This document shows positions 24,162 to 37,719 of a DNA stretch of 64,000 bases, piece by piece. Position 1 is the stretch's first letter; the number at the start of each line of letters is the position of its first letter. The DNA is taken from positions 1 through 64,000 of the forward strand of contig JABVXV010000072.1 of NCBI GenBank assembly GCA_013365325.1, in the 5' to 3' direction. The position numbers and the translations under genes are program-made. Under the pieces are notes generated by a model. That model saw only the letters and a program-made list of their open reading frames with translations, was not told where the DNA came from and searched no databases. Source of the stretch: Dipetalonema caudispina (Eukaryota; Nematoda; Chromadorea; Rhabditida; Onchocercidae).

Positions 24162-27100
24162 TTAAAGGATGGATATGAAATTGAAATCGAAACTTGAAGA
24201 GATAATATTATGAATGAATTATTGTATTGTAAAATGATTTCCTAGAAACAACACATTTAGGCAAGATATTACGAAAGGTAATAGTAATGTTAAAATTATG
24301 CAAACTAGCTGAATTCAAATATGAAAAAGTGAATTTAAAACATTTCAAAAATATTCAAAAATTTTACTCATTTAGGGAATGAAAGCAATCGATGAAGTAG
24401 CCAAAAATACCATTGGAAAGTTAATTTCGGTACAAATTGATGTTACCAATGAAGAATCAGTTCAAAATGCTGTTCATTTTGTGCAAAAAAATTTAGATTC
24501 TAAATTAAGTGCGTTTATTACTATTAATATACCTTATTTGATCATTTTCTGGTTAATTTAACAATAATTTACCATCATTAACTTTTGATAAAACTAGAAT
24601 TGGCAAATAGAAAGTATGGGAAATTATTTGGACAATATAGTTTAAAATATAAGCAAATAATTTTGAAAAAAATAACTTGAAAAAATTTTTTTGGAAAAGA
24701 TAAGTTAAAAAAATTATGTTAAAACTTACAAATAATATGATTTAATGCGTAGTATTAATTAATGATATCTGTTGTTTTTTCTGACATAATAGTACCAAAT
24801 AATTGGTTACGCATTTCATCGCATGAAAATAATTTGAATATTGTGTTAGAAATTGAAACAAATAGATCAAAAGATCATCAATAAGAAGTATTTATGTCAG
24901 ATATATGAAATATAATTGAAAATGTAATTGGATACATTTGCATTTTGCAATTTTCGTCCCATATTATGTACATGCACAGATACTTTAGTGAAACGAATTC
25001 TTGTACAAATTTCTTAAATTAATTGATTAATTGTTTCAGTAATATGATATTCAATTACTGCGACGAATTTTCCAATCGTTGTACATATCAATCCTAGTAA
25101 AATAAATAATATTACCAATTTTCTTAAATAAATTAATCAAACATTTCGACAATGTAATATTTAATTATTGTAGCGAATTTTTCAAATATTATCCGCATAG
25201 ACACTATTCAAAATTTTGCAAATTAATTGATTAATTAATTAATTAGCTTGTTGATGGGATATTTAATTGTTGCAACTGTTTTTTTGTTTTTTAAATATTT
25301 TTTTATTTGAAATTATTTTTTTTGTATGTATTTCAGAATTATGGGCATTAGTGAATAATGCTGGATCATTGGGAATTTATGGATATGATGATTGGTGTAC
25401 GTTAGAGGAATATGGGAAAAATTTGGATGTGAATACTCTTGGAGTGATACGAGTTACACATGTATGATAACTAATAATATTACCTGAATATGATTAAAAA
25501 AAAAAAAAAACCTTTTCATAAATCGTTTTCTTTTTTCCTTTAATTAATTTCAATTTTAATTTCATTTTTTTGCCCTAAATTTTAAAATTTCATTTTAATA
25601 GGAGAAGGAAATTGTTTTTTTTTTTGTTTAATATTTATCATCTAATGAATATTAGTACGTAATTATATTTATAAAGCAAAAATAAATAAATATTTGCGAT
25701 ATTTTAGGCATTTATGCCTTTATTGAAGCAATCTCGTGGTCGAATAATAGCAATAACAAGTGTTTGTGGCCGTTTAGCATTACCTGGAGCTGGCCCGTAT
25801 ACTGTTTCAAAATTTGCCACCGAAGCCTATATGAATATTTTACGGTTATTTATAGACTTTTGAAAAAGCAAAATGAAAAAATTTTTTTGCTAAGATTTTT
25901 AAATTTGAAATAATAGTTTTGTTAATATTATACACTGGAATAATCTCAAGATTTTTGTCAGATATCGATAAGCTTAGAAGGCTTGTTAAATTATTCCGAT
26001 ATTTGTTTTAGAAAAAAGAAAAACCTTTGATGAAGTCAAAATTGTTTGGAAAAGATTAATTGAATACATTGCTATGATCAAAATGCGATTACAAGAAAAT
26101 TTTAAAAACAAAACAAAAAAAAAAAAAAAAAAAAAGGATCGAAATTATGAGAAGATTGCATGTGAAAGTGATATTTTAGTCAAGAGGTACGAGAATTTGG
26201 TATTCATTGTGTGATTTTGGAACCTGGACGGTTTAGGACCGGTTTGATGGATAAAAAAGCAATGATTGATCGTATCAATCAAACATGGAATCGATTAGAT
26301 AATGCTCGAAAAGCTGAATATGGTGGTGAAGCATTCAAGGAATTGTGTAAGTTTTCTTTTTTTTTTCTCTCTCCTCCTCCTCCTCCTCCTCCCCACTTTT
26401 TTGTTAGGAATTATGAATGCAATATTGGAAACTGAATTAGAAATGATCAAAAATTTTGAAGTAGCACCAATTTTAAACCATGCAATTTGAAAGAAAATTT
26501 ACGTAGAAGAACTGCTCTAATGATTAATAAGTGATGTAATATTATTTATCAATTGATTTCCTATTTTTATGACGATCGAAAATCTCCTCGTAACAAAATT
26601 AGATTATTTCATACTAACAATGAAAAACTGATGGTTTTTTATACCACTTCCCATGCCGGGAATCGAACCCGGGCCGCGTGGGTGAAAGCCACGAATCCTA
26701 GCCACTAGACCACATGGGACACGTGATAAGATCAGCGGAAACTTAATCCAAAAAATTTCAAAATTTAAGGATTGAAATTTTTGAACAAAATTAAATTCCT
26801 ATGGGACATTTTAGAATACTTTCTGATTAAAAATTTTCATTTTTTCATTCTCCAATTTTTAAACCATATTTATTTGATTTTGGAAACTATTTCTTCTTTT
26901 GCCCACCTATCAAAATTACGAGAAATAAAATTAAGTAAAAATAGAAATTCTTCTACAATATTATTAATGTTTATTACATAATATATGCAAAATTTTTTAT
27001 AGAACATATTTTGAAAAAAATTCATGCATATATAACTTATAAATTTAGTTCATTTTTCTTACAAATTCTTTTTATGAATGCATAAAACTGCAGGAAAGTT

Positions 27101-27685
27101 AACAGATGGACTTATCGGTAATGATTGAAAATACTTGAAAATAATAATAGATGAAGTAAATTTATTCCTTTAATTCTTATTTATTGTTATACTTATCGTC
27201 ATCGTACTAAATTTGCGCAAGAAAGTAATTAGTAAATGATAAATTTCTAATTTTTAATAGTAGATGTAACCGAATAAATTTGAAAATTAAATAATCCTTG
27301 ACATAATAATGTCGAAGTTCATACTACTTGTACAGAAGAACTGAATCTTTCAGATTGTGATCGTTGGTGTGAATTTTGCTATGATGGCTCATCATCAATT
27401 TTGAATTTGGTAGTTGACTCGTACTATCATGCGATTACAAGTAATTTTCCACGGTATCGTTATTACATTGGATCGGATTCGGTGTATTTATTACTCCTAT
27501 TAGTTCCTACCAAAATACGAGATTTTCTCATTTGTGATTTTAATTACTTTATAACTGGATGGCCACCGAAAGTAACCACTTCGACATTTAATCTGATCGA
27601 TAGTTACTTCGTGTTAAAAGATATTATTATTAATTGGTATATGAAGAGAACTGAAGGACGTGAAATAATTTCAAATCATAGTTAA
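23800..27685 (+). CDS. Membrane-anchored short-chain dehydrogenase/reductase (retinol/17beta-HSD type)
   Basis: Six exons join in phase: 23800-24003, 24376-24508, 25337-25461, 25708-25844, 26180-26346 and 27354-27685, giving 365 residues. An N-terminal hydrophobic helix (about residues 2-17) suggests an ER membrane anchor. The Rossmann glycine motif is GCDSGFG (residues 40-46), followed by NNAG (119-122) and the catalytic S172 and Y185-xxx-K189 (YTVSK). PG then RTGLM follow in exon 5, and the C-terminal YYHAI...[11 protein letters not shown] block is typical of the SDR9C group (retinol dehydrogenases, 17beta-HSD6, nematode DHS proteins). The NAD(P)-dependent substrate, steroid or retinoid, cannot be assigned. 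The last intron (26347-27353) hosts a tRNA-Glu on the other strand. Two nearer acceptors in that intron (26407 and one near 27094) give an immediate stop, so the junction to 27354 was chosen. AATAAA is at 27751-27756. Confidence 0.93.
25010..25265. repeat. Degenerate ~100-bp tandem repeat in SDR intron 2
   Basis: About three imperfect copies run from AAATTAATTGATTAATTG through a segment like ATATTCAATTATTGCGACGAATTTT. They are seen near 25017, 25126 and 25220, and sit inside the second intron of the dehydrogenase gene. Confidence 0.55.
26648..26719 (-). tRNA. tRNA-Glu (anticodon UUC)
   Basis: The minus strand folds as a 72-nt cloverleaf. The acceptor stem is TCCCATG with CATGGGA plus discriminator A. 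The anticodon arm is CGTGG-CTTTCAC-CCACG with TTC in the loop. The T arm is CCGGG-TTCGATT-CCCGG. The A-box region TGGTCTAGTGG and B-box GGTTCGATTCC are intact and match eukaryotic tRNA-Glu closely. There is no intron. It lies antisense within the last intron of the dehydrogenase gene, and a T5 run on its own strand follows about 17 nt downstream. Confidence 0.97.
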
Positions 27686-30600
27686 ATTTTTTTTTTCGAA
27701 TATTTCAGCTTGATTATTTAATTTTTACGAGCAATTTTTTTAGTGATTGTAATAAATTATCATATTGTAATGCTAGTCTTCCTATTTAACCATAAGTAAA
27801 GTAAGTTACAAGCGTACGTAAGTATACAAGCATACGAAAAACTTGTATGGAAAAGTTAGTAAAATTAAGCATTTTACAAGCAAACACACACCACCGAAAG
27901 GTTGACAAATCGTTTGATATAAAATTTTGAATGAAGCGACATAAATGAAATACAAGCAGCTGCAAAGGTATACGATACATGCATTGTATGCAGTACAGTA
28001 CATATGTTAATTTCGAAATAAAAATATGAAATGGTAACAGTTGCATTTTGCATTACTTCAGCTTTTATATTTATAAAAATGATGAAATCAATGTTATTTG
28101 ATGAAAATAATAATTTATGATTTCAATAGTAATGATACGACGAATAGATATATACTGTAAGCATACTGTAACATTTGTAAAAATATGATTTGCAACTATA
28201 GTGTAACTCAAAAGATGTTATTAATTGAATGCACACCTGAATAATAACTTAAGGTTAATTATTTGATAAGTATGAATGATAATGGGTCGATGAATAGCGA
28301 TGTTCATTGGATATGTGAATAAAACTCGAAAATCCTGCAGCTAATTAAGATACAATATTTTAATTAGTGGGAATAATCGTTTTTGGCTACTACTGAGAAT
28401 AAACAAGTAGAAAATAAGGTAGTTATTAATTTCCAATCTTTATTGTTAATTTCAAATTTCAAATTTTCAAACCTAATTTATACCAACCATAACGGTAATG
28501 TTAAGAAAAAGTTGAAAAGTTGAATAATATATGTGAATCAAGAAAAAAACGAATTAAATTTAGGTTCGGTTTCCTTTCCTTGGATTTAAATTTGTCAAGT
28601 TTATGATGATTTTTTATTATGGTAGAAAGATGGAAAAATGTGACAGTTCAGTCAATTATTCAATCATAGTGGCATATTCGTATTTTCTTTTTCCCTAGTT
28701 CTTTTATCAAACTAATTCAACGTACATTTCGTTAATTTGGGTCATTTCCAATACGGAACGATCAGTGCTTTGCATTCAAAAAATTAAAAAATAAAAAAAA
28801 ATTTTTCTTTTTTTAAAAGACGTCATTCTATTAAATGTGCCTCATTCTCTCTACTTTTGCTTGTTCAAACGTTCCACATATAAAAATCCTAAAATTGTCA
28901 TTTAGTTTCATAAATTTTCAAAATTTTTACCTCCTTTTTTCTGGAAATGGATTTTTTTATCATTTTTGCGCATTAAATTGGTTTCATTGTAGTTTCAAAA
29001 ATTAATGACTAAATCTTAGTTATAATCAATTTAGTAATAACAATGTTTAATATTTAGTGACGCTTTACCGAAACGTTACAAGTTATCATGAATTAGAATG
29101 AAAAACTTTGCACCAAACTAAGGGGACCCGGAATAATTTTACCATTATTTTATTGATAATGTTATTTTAATATCAATATCAGAAGTAATGCATACCTGCA
29201 AACAATTTCTTAGTGATTATAGTCTTGATGTTTAATGATTTACATGTATTATCAGAAGCAGTTTTATGATAGATTTTGAAATGAAAAATTTTATTCCAAA
29301 TTTTCGGATTTATTTTGAAGCATTTTTTATTAATTATCATAAAAAAGCAAAAAGAGGACAATTTTGAAAAGCGTTATGTTAAATAGTTGTGATTATAAAT
29401 AGGTCAAAATTTTTGAGTAAGTGCATATATTAACAATATATATCAGAGTATTTTACAACAGCAATAATTAAATTAAGGTTAACATTTTGAATTAAATTTG
29501 GTAATAAGTAAAGCATTTGATTTGTTCGCTAAAATTTGAAACACTAAAAATACTGTACTGAAACAACTTGGAGAATGTTTTAAAGAAAAAAACAAAATTT
29601 AAAATTTATGAGAAATGGATTGAGTAACTCGCGAAATTATTTTCATATCTAAAATAATGATTTACAGCATTGCATAAAAAGGTAGGAATTTGAAGAGCAT
29701 AATTTTTTAAAAATGAAAATCATTAACTTGTATAGACGTATTAATAACAACTTTAATAAAATGAATATGTCATGCTAACCTTTCAAAATTCTGCAATTTG
29801 ATTCTAAATCCGAGCAGCAAAATTAAAAATTTGATTTTGAAACTTTTGCTGTATCATGCAGAAAAATGTGATTTGTAGCATTCATTTTAATCAAATAATT
29901 AGTGATATCCTAATTTCCTCTTTTTTTCTTATTTTTCTTGTCATCATTTTACTTCTATTCATTCCTTCAGCATTCATAATTGTTTTGACATGAATATTCG
30001 CAACATTTATATAAATTGTAAAAACCTAAATATATTATTCTTTTTTAATTTTTTTCACATATCATCGTGAAAATTTTACAGATTCAACAACAATAAAGTC
30101 AAAATTTGAACAAAATTCTTTAATACTAAATTTTTAATGTAAAATTTTTTCTCATTAATAATTAAAAAATTTTGAAATTTCCTAAAATATTATTTGTACT
30201 ATACGAAATAATTATCAAAATTTTGAAATATTTGGCTGAAGAATGATATGAAATATTAACCAACTTTCTTCATTTTATAGATAATTAGGTCAATGTATCG
30301 ATATGGTAAATGTTTTGTAGGCATTACTGTTGTTGCATAAGTGACCATTTACGTTGTATATATATCTATTGGCATAAGTGACCATTCATTTTAAGATATA
30401 TGTATACTGGCAATAGGCCCTTCTCGATAATCATACACAAATGTAACACTTATAATTTTATTTACTTTTATACGAGCAGAAAATGTCCTTGAAATTTATC
30501 ATTTATCAGTTATTTCCTATTTGTTCCATTTAATATGTATTATATTTAATCGTAGATTTTAAGCAAAAAGTATTTGCATATCAATGAATGATTGGAATGA

Positions 30601-32197
30601 TTCGTTAAAATTGGTGAGCCTTTTTTTCTTTTCAATTTCTGAATTTGTTAAAGTTTGTTACATAAATCTATTGAGCATCATATTTATTGTTTGTCTGTAT
30701 TTATTCATTTCAAAAAGAATCATTCATTTGATTTTATTTGAAAAATTTATATTTAAATACGTATTTTACTATTGATAAGTGAGGTTAATTCAGTTCGAAT
30801 AGATGTATATATTAATGCAAATTAAACTAATAATAAATTCATCAAAAATCAAGTGGTTAACAATAGTAATAAATATTAATTGATCGAATTATTTGTGAAA
30901 GAAGTGTTACAAAAGTTTTTGTACTATATGTAATCATTGATACTTTCATTTTTAATTTAAATTTTGTCAAAATGCAAAAATATCTGTTTAAGATTGTTTG
31001 AAAGGAAGAAATGAACTAATAATCAATATATATTTTTTAATTACAACTACGAAAAGCATTGAATGAAATAATATGAAACACAAACTTAAAAAATTATCAA
31101 TTGGTAACATTTAATTTTTGTCAACTACTATGTTTCTAGTTTATTGAAATGAATAAAACATCATTTAATTATGTTTAATACTGATCATTCCTTTTTCTAT
31201 TAGTACTATTTCTGCTATGAAAAAATTACGATTGAAGAAATTTTGAGATATTTGAGAATGTTTTTTTGACTAAGATGTGAGAAGAATTGTTCGTTTTTTG
31301 ATAGTTGAAAGGATCGAAAGACTAAAAATTACATAGCTAATAATAACAACAATTTTAGTTTTTGAGGGAAAATGATAAACGAAAATAAAAATTGAATTCA
31401 TTTATTGCGTAAGGGAAAAATTAAATGCATTCTTGAAGAGGAAATGAATAAAAATTTTAGGATCTAATCTACGTTTTGTTCATTTTTTCTTTTAAAGGAT
31501 TTTTTTTTTTTTTTAGGTTTTCTTTACTTTTAGTGTTTTCATTACAAATGAATGAATGAATAAATAAAAAAGAATCGCTTGCAAGGAACAACAGAGAAAA
31601 TTTTCTCAATAAAATTCCATGTTAATTAATCGATAAAAAATATGCATAATAATTAAATCATTGATACATTTTCGTTTTTTAACAATGTTAAAAATGAATA
31701 ATGCTGTTGAAAACTTATTTATGCCTCATTTTTAATTGTATACAAGTAATCCGATCAATTAGTATTTGTTGTTATTATCAACAAAATTGACTATTAATTC
31801 ATTTATTTCTCTGTTGCATGAATAAATCATATATATTCAAATCTAATTTGACATAGAATAATTAATTTGCCACCTAGTCAAACTAGTTAAATAGAATATC
31901 GACTATCATTCGTTTTTACTGCTTGACCCACTTTTTGGCATTTCTGATCTTATTTCAACTGAATTGTTCAAAATTCACTGCTTCAGAAGTGAATTAATTA
32001 TTTTCCAATATTTAAACCAAGAATAATAACAATAAAAAAACCTATCAGATTGTCCTGTGAATAATTTTGATTTTATTTGACTATTGGTTCTCATAAGAGC
32101 TCTTTTCGTTTCTTTTTATTTTATTTTATCATTATTTTGTTTTTTATTAAAAAGAAAATTTTCAATTTAAATGATTAGCGAAGAGAAAATTAATTAA
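27686..32197. other. Gene-poor interval between the SDR and PLEKHD1-like genes
   Basis: It contains the dehydrogenase 3' UTR (AATAAA at 27751-27756) and, at its right end, the presumed promoter of the PH-domain gene. A short near-duplicate GCATAAGTGACCATT occurs twice near 30336 and 30373. A slightly GC-richer stretch (27786-28046) has an 86-codon minus-strand open frame without recognisable features. No other gene was seen. Confidence 0.55.
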
Positions 32198-32568
32198 ATG
32201 AATGGGGTCGATGCGGATGATCATTCAAAACAAAGACAACGACGCTCTCATGCTACTACATCAAGAGCAACGACAACAATAATAGCGGCAACAACAACAA
32301 CAACAACCACAACAACAACAATAACAGCAACAGCAACAACAACAACTACAGCAATAACAACTGCAACGACAACGTCACCAATAATTAGAATACAAGGATT
32401 ACCAAAAAATAACAGTTGTGACGAGAAACGAGGTATTCTGCGAAGTCTTTCATTTCAGGTAAAAAATTTGTAAAAATTAATAAAATATAGTGAAAATTTG
32501 CAAAACTTTCAATTTTAACCAATTTGAAATAATCGAAATTTATTCACCAAAATGTTATTATGATTATA

Positions 32569-32604
<36 letters not shown>

Positions 32605-35600
32605 ATAGTAAACTTTGCATGATTGGTAGTTTTTAATTGTTCTAATTGGTATAAGATAAGCTGATAACTGATCAAAATTATCAATTTTTTTCCGAAAAAC
32701 TTTGCAACTCTTGAAAAATGTTGTTTGATTCATTACTTTAATGATTATTTAGAGTTTGATGATAGATAAATATTGAAAGGAACTATAAAAATATTCCACA
32801 GTTAAGGTAATATATTATAGGTATATTGAATTCATGAAATGAAAATTTTTAATCGGCTAGGAGGAAAGAAATATTAGTTTCATTTTATTTATTAAACATT
32901 TAATAAGGAAGTAAATTTGACTGGACAAATAAGTTGGAATTAAATAATTGTTGGAAAATTTTTAGTTTAGCACATCGTTAAATCGTGGCAGACGTCGAAT
33001 AGCTGATGTATTCGATAATTCGGATGAAACTGACCAACAAGGCGCACTTGGTCTTCGAGGTTGCAAGTCAAATCGTCTTGAATTAGCTATGTATTCATCA
33101 ACATTTGGTGTCCAACATTACGGTATTATGTTGAAGCAAAGTAAACGAAAAAATCGTACAGCAAAATGGAATAAACGGCATGATAATTACTTTAGTATTC
33201 GTATTCGAAATTTTTGAACTATTAACTTTTAAATGATATTTCAAATTTAAGATCAATTTATCATCCTTAGAAATCTGAAACTGTTGTAATTTCTTTGCTT
33301 ATTAAATTTGTTACTGTTGGTATTAAAGTCTAATGTAGCAATACTGAAGGTTTTAGACTCAATTTATCTTAAAATATTAAAGTTTTAAGTGAAAGGTACT
33401 TCATTTTTAGGTTTTTCGTACTCAAAGAATGCTTTCTAGTTTATTATAAAGTATCGGAGAAAAAAACATTCGAGAAAACAAGACGAATGAACTTACATCC
33501 AAAGGTATTCTTATTATTTGTATTATTATTATTATTATTGTTATTACTATTATTATTATTATTATGTGTTATGTATGATACATTTATAAAATAGATTAAT
33601 TTAAAATATAACATTATTATAGGGTAGTTTAAGATAAAATAATTAATTCAGATTAAAGTAATTTTGCTGTAAATGTTTTTTTTTACTATTACTTAATATT
33701 TTTTCCACTCCTTTTTTGTGTATTTCTTGTTCACTTATAAATAATTATTTGTTGCTCATTTGCTGGATACAAATTATCTAAATATATAAATTGATAGTAT
33801 TTAATTTATCAGGGAATCGTTCCACTTGTTGGTTGTTCTGTAGTAGCTGGCCAAGATCATGGACATAAGAATTGTTTACTAATAACACATACACAATTCA
33901 AATCAGCTATTATTGTTTGTGCACCAGATTCAAAAACCCAAGAAAGTTGGCTAACTGCATTACGCGATGCTACTAAAATGTTAGTTAAAATTAATGCAAA
34001 ATATTTCTTTTTCCAATATTTATATTTCATTTTTGTATAAATGTGATCACATTTTGATTTTGAAGATATATTTTTTTTGTCATTGTTGAAATTAACTTAC
34101 AAAAAGGCTGTTGTTGCAAATACGAATGCAAAAAAAAATTGTCAGAGGAAGAAGATAGATTTAATTTTGTTATCTAATTTTATAATTTTATTATTTTATA
34201 ATTTTGCTTTGTAACTAAAATTTGGAGAATATTATTTTGTTATAAGTGGTAATTTCTTAATTTCAATTACTATTGTTTCTAATCGTTAATTATCAAATTA
34301 TTAGTAAAATGACAAAAAATTGAACTAAAATCATTCATGAGGAATACATTTTTGTAAATTTTAAAAAATTTTTTAAATTTGTGAAAAATGTACAGTTCAG
34401 TTCGTACAAGAATACCACTTCATGGGAAAAATTAGTGGAAGAATTGGAAAGTCGTGGTGTATTGCTAAGCGAAGAAAAGAAAATGTATGAAGAAAAATTG
34501 TTAGCAGAAGCACAAGCACGCCAAGAAGAACATAGCCGTTATTTGGTTCGATTAATTTCTTTCAATAAAATTTTTAAATTTCCGGAAGGAAAAAAAAAAG
34601 GAAATCAAAAAAGTTGCAGTAATAATGCATATAATTTCATGTGAAGAATTTCTAAAACTTTCGAAAAATTCTCCATTTACTGTTAAAAACTTCATGAAAA
34701 ATTTGCAATGAAAACGTTTAACAATAATTCAAATTTTTGGAAAATTTCAATGCGAGTAATTTACAATAAATTTTTCATTAATAAATGGTAAAGCGTTGCA
34801 ATATTTTGGAACATTAAACCTTTAGTACCACTTTTTTTTTTTTAATTACCATACTTATGGATGACAATATTAATTAATTGGGGAGAAATAGGAAATAAAT
34901 TTGATATCATTTTTTCTAATAATAATTTAAATATTTGGAAATTTTCAAAGTGTAATAATTTTGACTCTTGTAAATGATAAAGTAATAATATAAGAAAGAA
35001 TAGGTTATATTAATTGGCTGTAATGAAGATGAAAATATTAGCAGTGATCTTATCATCTAATTTGATCATTTTATGATATTATAGTGTCTTGAGCGAGCAA
35101 AAGATGAATTGGAAAGGGAACGAGAAAGATTAATTCGAATGACGAAAAAATTGAAGGATGATTTACAAAGCGTGAAAAAGTTAGCCATATCTATTTCCTA
35201 TTTCTAAATTAATTTCAAATTAATCATTTAATTTAGACTGTAATCAATTTTACTTACATTATTTTTAAATAAAAACTTTTATTTTTTCGCAGTTTATTCC
35301 AGTGTTTCATTCCTTGAATTTGTTTGTTCAATTTCATTAATTTATTTAATTTAATTTATCAAAAAAATAAAGAGGAAATTTTTTGTTTTTTTTTTTTTTT
35401 TTTTTTTTTAAATTGTAATTATTTTTAATAGTGAATTGAAAATTACGAATGAAACGAAACGAACATTAGAACAAGAGAAAATTTCGCTAAATGCCAAAAC
35501 TGAACATCTTGTCAGTAATATGCAGGTCAGTGATTTATCATATTAAATTTGTAATTCAAAGAAATCAAACAAGAGAATGAAAAAAAATTTTATTCATAAA

Positions 35601-37719
35601 AATTTTCGGTCTATTAATTACTACCGTTATCATTTCGACAATTTACTTGTTCAAAAAATTTACCCAAATGTCAACAAATGTGCATAATTTAATTAAATTA
35701 TATTAAGTATTACTAACAAAGCAAAAGTATTGAAAAAAATTTTAACATCGAATTCTTCTCTTTTTTACATGCTAAATTTAAAAAATTTTTCCACAACAAA
35801 TGTAAAATAATACGGTTTGATAATTGATATGCATTTTTTCCCAATCTTTGTTTGCTTTTTCCTTTTTTTAATTTACCAAAAACTAAAAAGTCAGTGGCCA
35901 TTTCGAAATGTTTAAATGAGATGGAAATATTGCTGCGAAACTTTTATGTCTAACTATTTTTTTTAAAAAAAAAATCATATAAATTTAATTAATTAAAGAA
36001 ATTTTAAATGTATTTTAATTCTATTGTAAATTTTCAATAAAAAAACTGAAAAATTTATAATAAATTGAAAATATTCTACAATTGTTTTCCTTGAACTTTT
36101 ACTTCTTTTTTTTCCACTCACAAATTTATATTTTAATTATAATAGCAAATGAACACACGTGTTATTTACTTTGTTTTATAGTCACTCAATTTGGAAAAAT
36201 CGAAAATTGAAGAGCAAGTATCATCGATAATCAGGGAACGTGAAAAATTTTTACTTGAAAATCAAAATTTATCAACCGTAACATGTCAATTGAAAAATCG
36301 ATTAATGGAAATTGAAACAAAAACGACTTGTATTTTAGCGGAAAAGGAACGTGTTGAAGCAATGTATGGCTAAAAGTTTTTTTTTTTTTTTTTTTTTTTT
36401 GAATCATTTTCTATTTATTATAGTTAATACAAATTTGTTCTAAAATTAATTGAATTAATTTCATCCCTAGTTTTTGATTCATTTGATTTATAAAATAATT
36501 TAATTGAGTTAGACTTAGGCTTCGTTTAAATGAAAAAAAAACGATTGATTTGGAGAAAGAAAGAGAATACTATAACAGTCAAACAATGGAACTTTTAAAT
36601 TCACTGAAGGTAATTTTTTTTTTCTTTTTCATTTCAAGAATGTCTTTTTTTTTGTTTTTTTAAAGAAAGTAAAAATTATCATTTTAATTTTAAAAAGAAT
36701 AAATGTAAAATCTTCTATTATTTATTAGAACAATTGGAACATTTCAATCCATATAAAATAATCGATTATTATTTCATAATGTATGAAATAAAACACATTG
36801 ATTTTTTTTTTTTCATTTTGTTTTTAAAATTTTCAAATCTTTATAATAGGTCAAAAAAAAACTAATGCAACAATTTTAAATATATAAGTTAAAGTTGTGT
36901 ATTTTTATTTTCTTTTTGTACAGTTCTTTAATATTTCATATTTGTAATTTTATTAAATTGTCAAAAAAAAAGCGTAAATTTTCAAAAGAAAAAAATCCTA
37001 GGAAGTAAGCGAACAACGTGATATAACAGAAGCTGAATTAAAAGATGAAGTAATGGCACGAATAGGAGCTGAGAAGCAACTACAAGCTGCAGAAAAAGCC
37101 TTGGAACATTTAGAAACAGCATTAAAATTAACTGGGGCACAAATGAGCGAATTACAAGAACATATTATGCCTGATGTTCATAAATTACGAGGTAAAATTA
37201 TGAAGAATTAAAAATTGAAATGAAAAAAAAACTTTTTTTTTTTTTCGCCAAATTAAATGATAGATGAGAGAAATTTCATTTCGATTATAGTAACTTTTTC
37301 CATTGTATCATAAATTTAAAATTTAACATTGAAAATTTAAAATAAAAGTTTGAAAATAATAATATTAAAAAATATTAATTGTTTTATATAAATTATTTCA
37401 TAAATAAATATTTATGCAAACTAATATATTTTATATTTAGAAGTATTTTTTTTTTTTAGAATTTTTCGAACAATGTGCTGAAATATCTAAAATGGATGCA
37501 AATCGACCTATTATTATGCGAAATGCTATACATGCACGTCGTTCATTAAGACGTAGCAAAACACGCGTACGTGGTTCATTTCGACGTAAATTAGTACCAG
37601 CTATTACTATGCAATCACTATCTACAACAGGATACAGTAATAATACATCACCAATTGAAATGCTAAATCCGGAAGAACCAATACCAAAAATTGAACCAAA
37701 TAGTCTAATGCATCTATAA
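32198..37719 (+). CDS. PLEKHD1: PH-domain and coiled-coil protein, PLEKHD1-like
   Basis: Eleven exons join in phase: 32198-32458, 32966-33177, 33411-33504, 33813-33979, 34401-34545, 35085-35179, 35432-35525, 36182-36363, 36519-36609, 37002-37191 and 37460-37719, giving 596 residues. The N-terminus has a Thr-rich tract coded by ACA/ACG/ACC repeats (about residues 21-60). A PH domain spans about 136-243: YGIMLKQ, KWNKRFFVLKE, FLVYY, NLHPKG, then SWLTALRD. A long charged coiled coil follows (about 250-500). The basic tail block PIIMRN...RR..RRSKTR...FRRK matches the conserved C-terminal block of PLEKHD1. Function in that family is poorly known; phosphoinositide or membrane binding plus dimerisation is inferred. 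Joining exons 2 and 3 requires a GC donor (33178-33179). AATAAA is at 37769-37774. Confidence 0.9.
33518..33565. repeat. ATT microsatellite in PLEKHD1-like intron 3
   Basis: An interrupted (ATT)n run just after the exon 3 donor. Confidence 0.85.

Noticed and set aside
26408..26490. Extra dehydrogenase exon ending NHAI
   Set aside because: Joining it to exon 5 gives an immediate TGA; the 27354 acceptor keeps phase and supplies the conserved SDR tail.
27786..28046. 86-codon open frame on -
   Set aside because: Hydrophobic reading with no domain, no splice partners and no signal of coding codon use.
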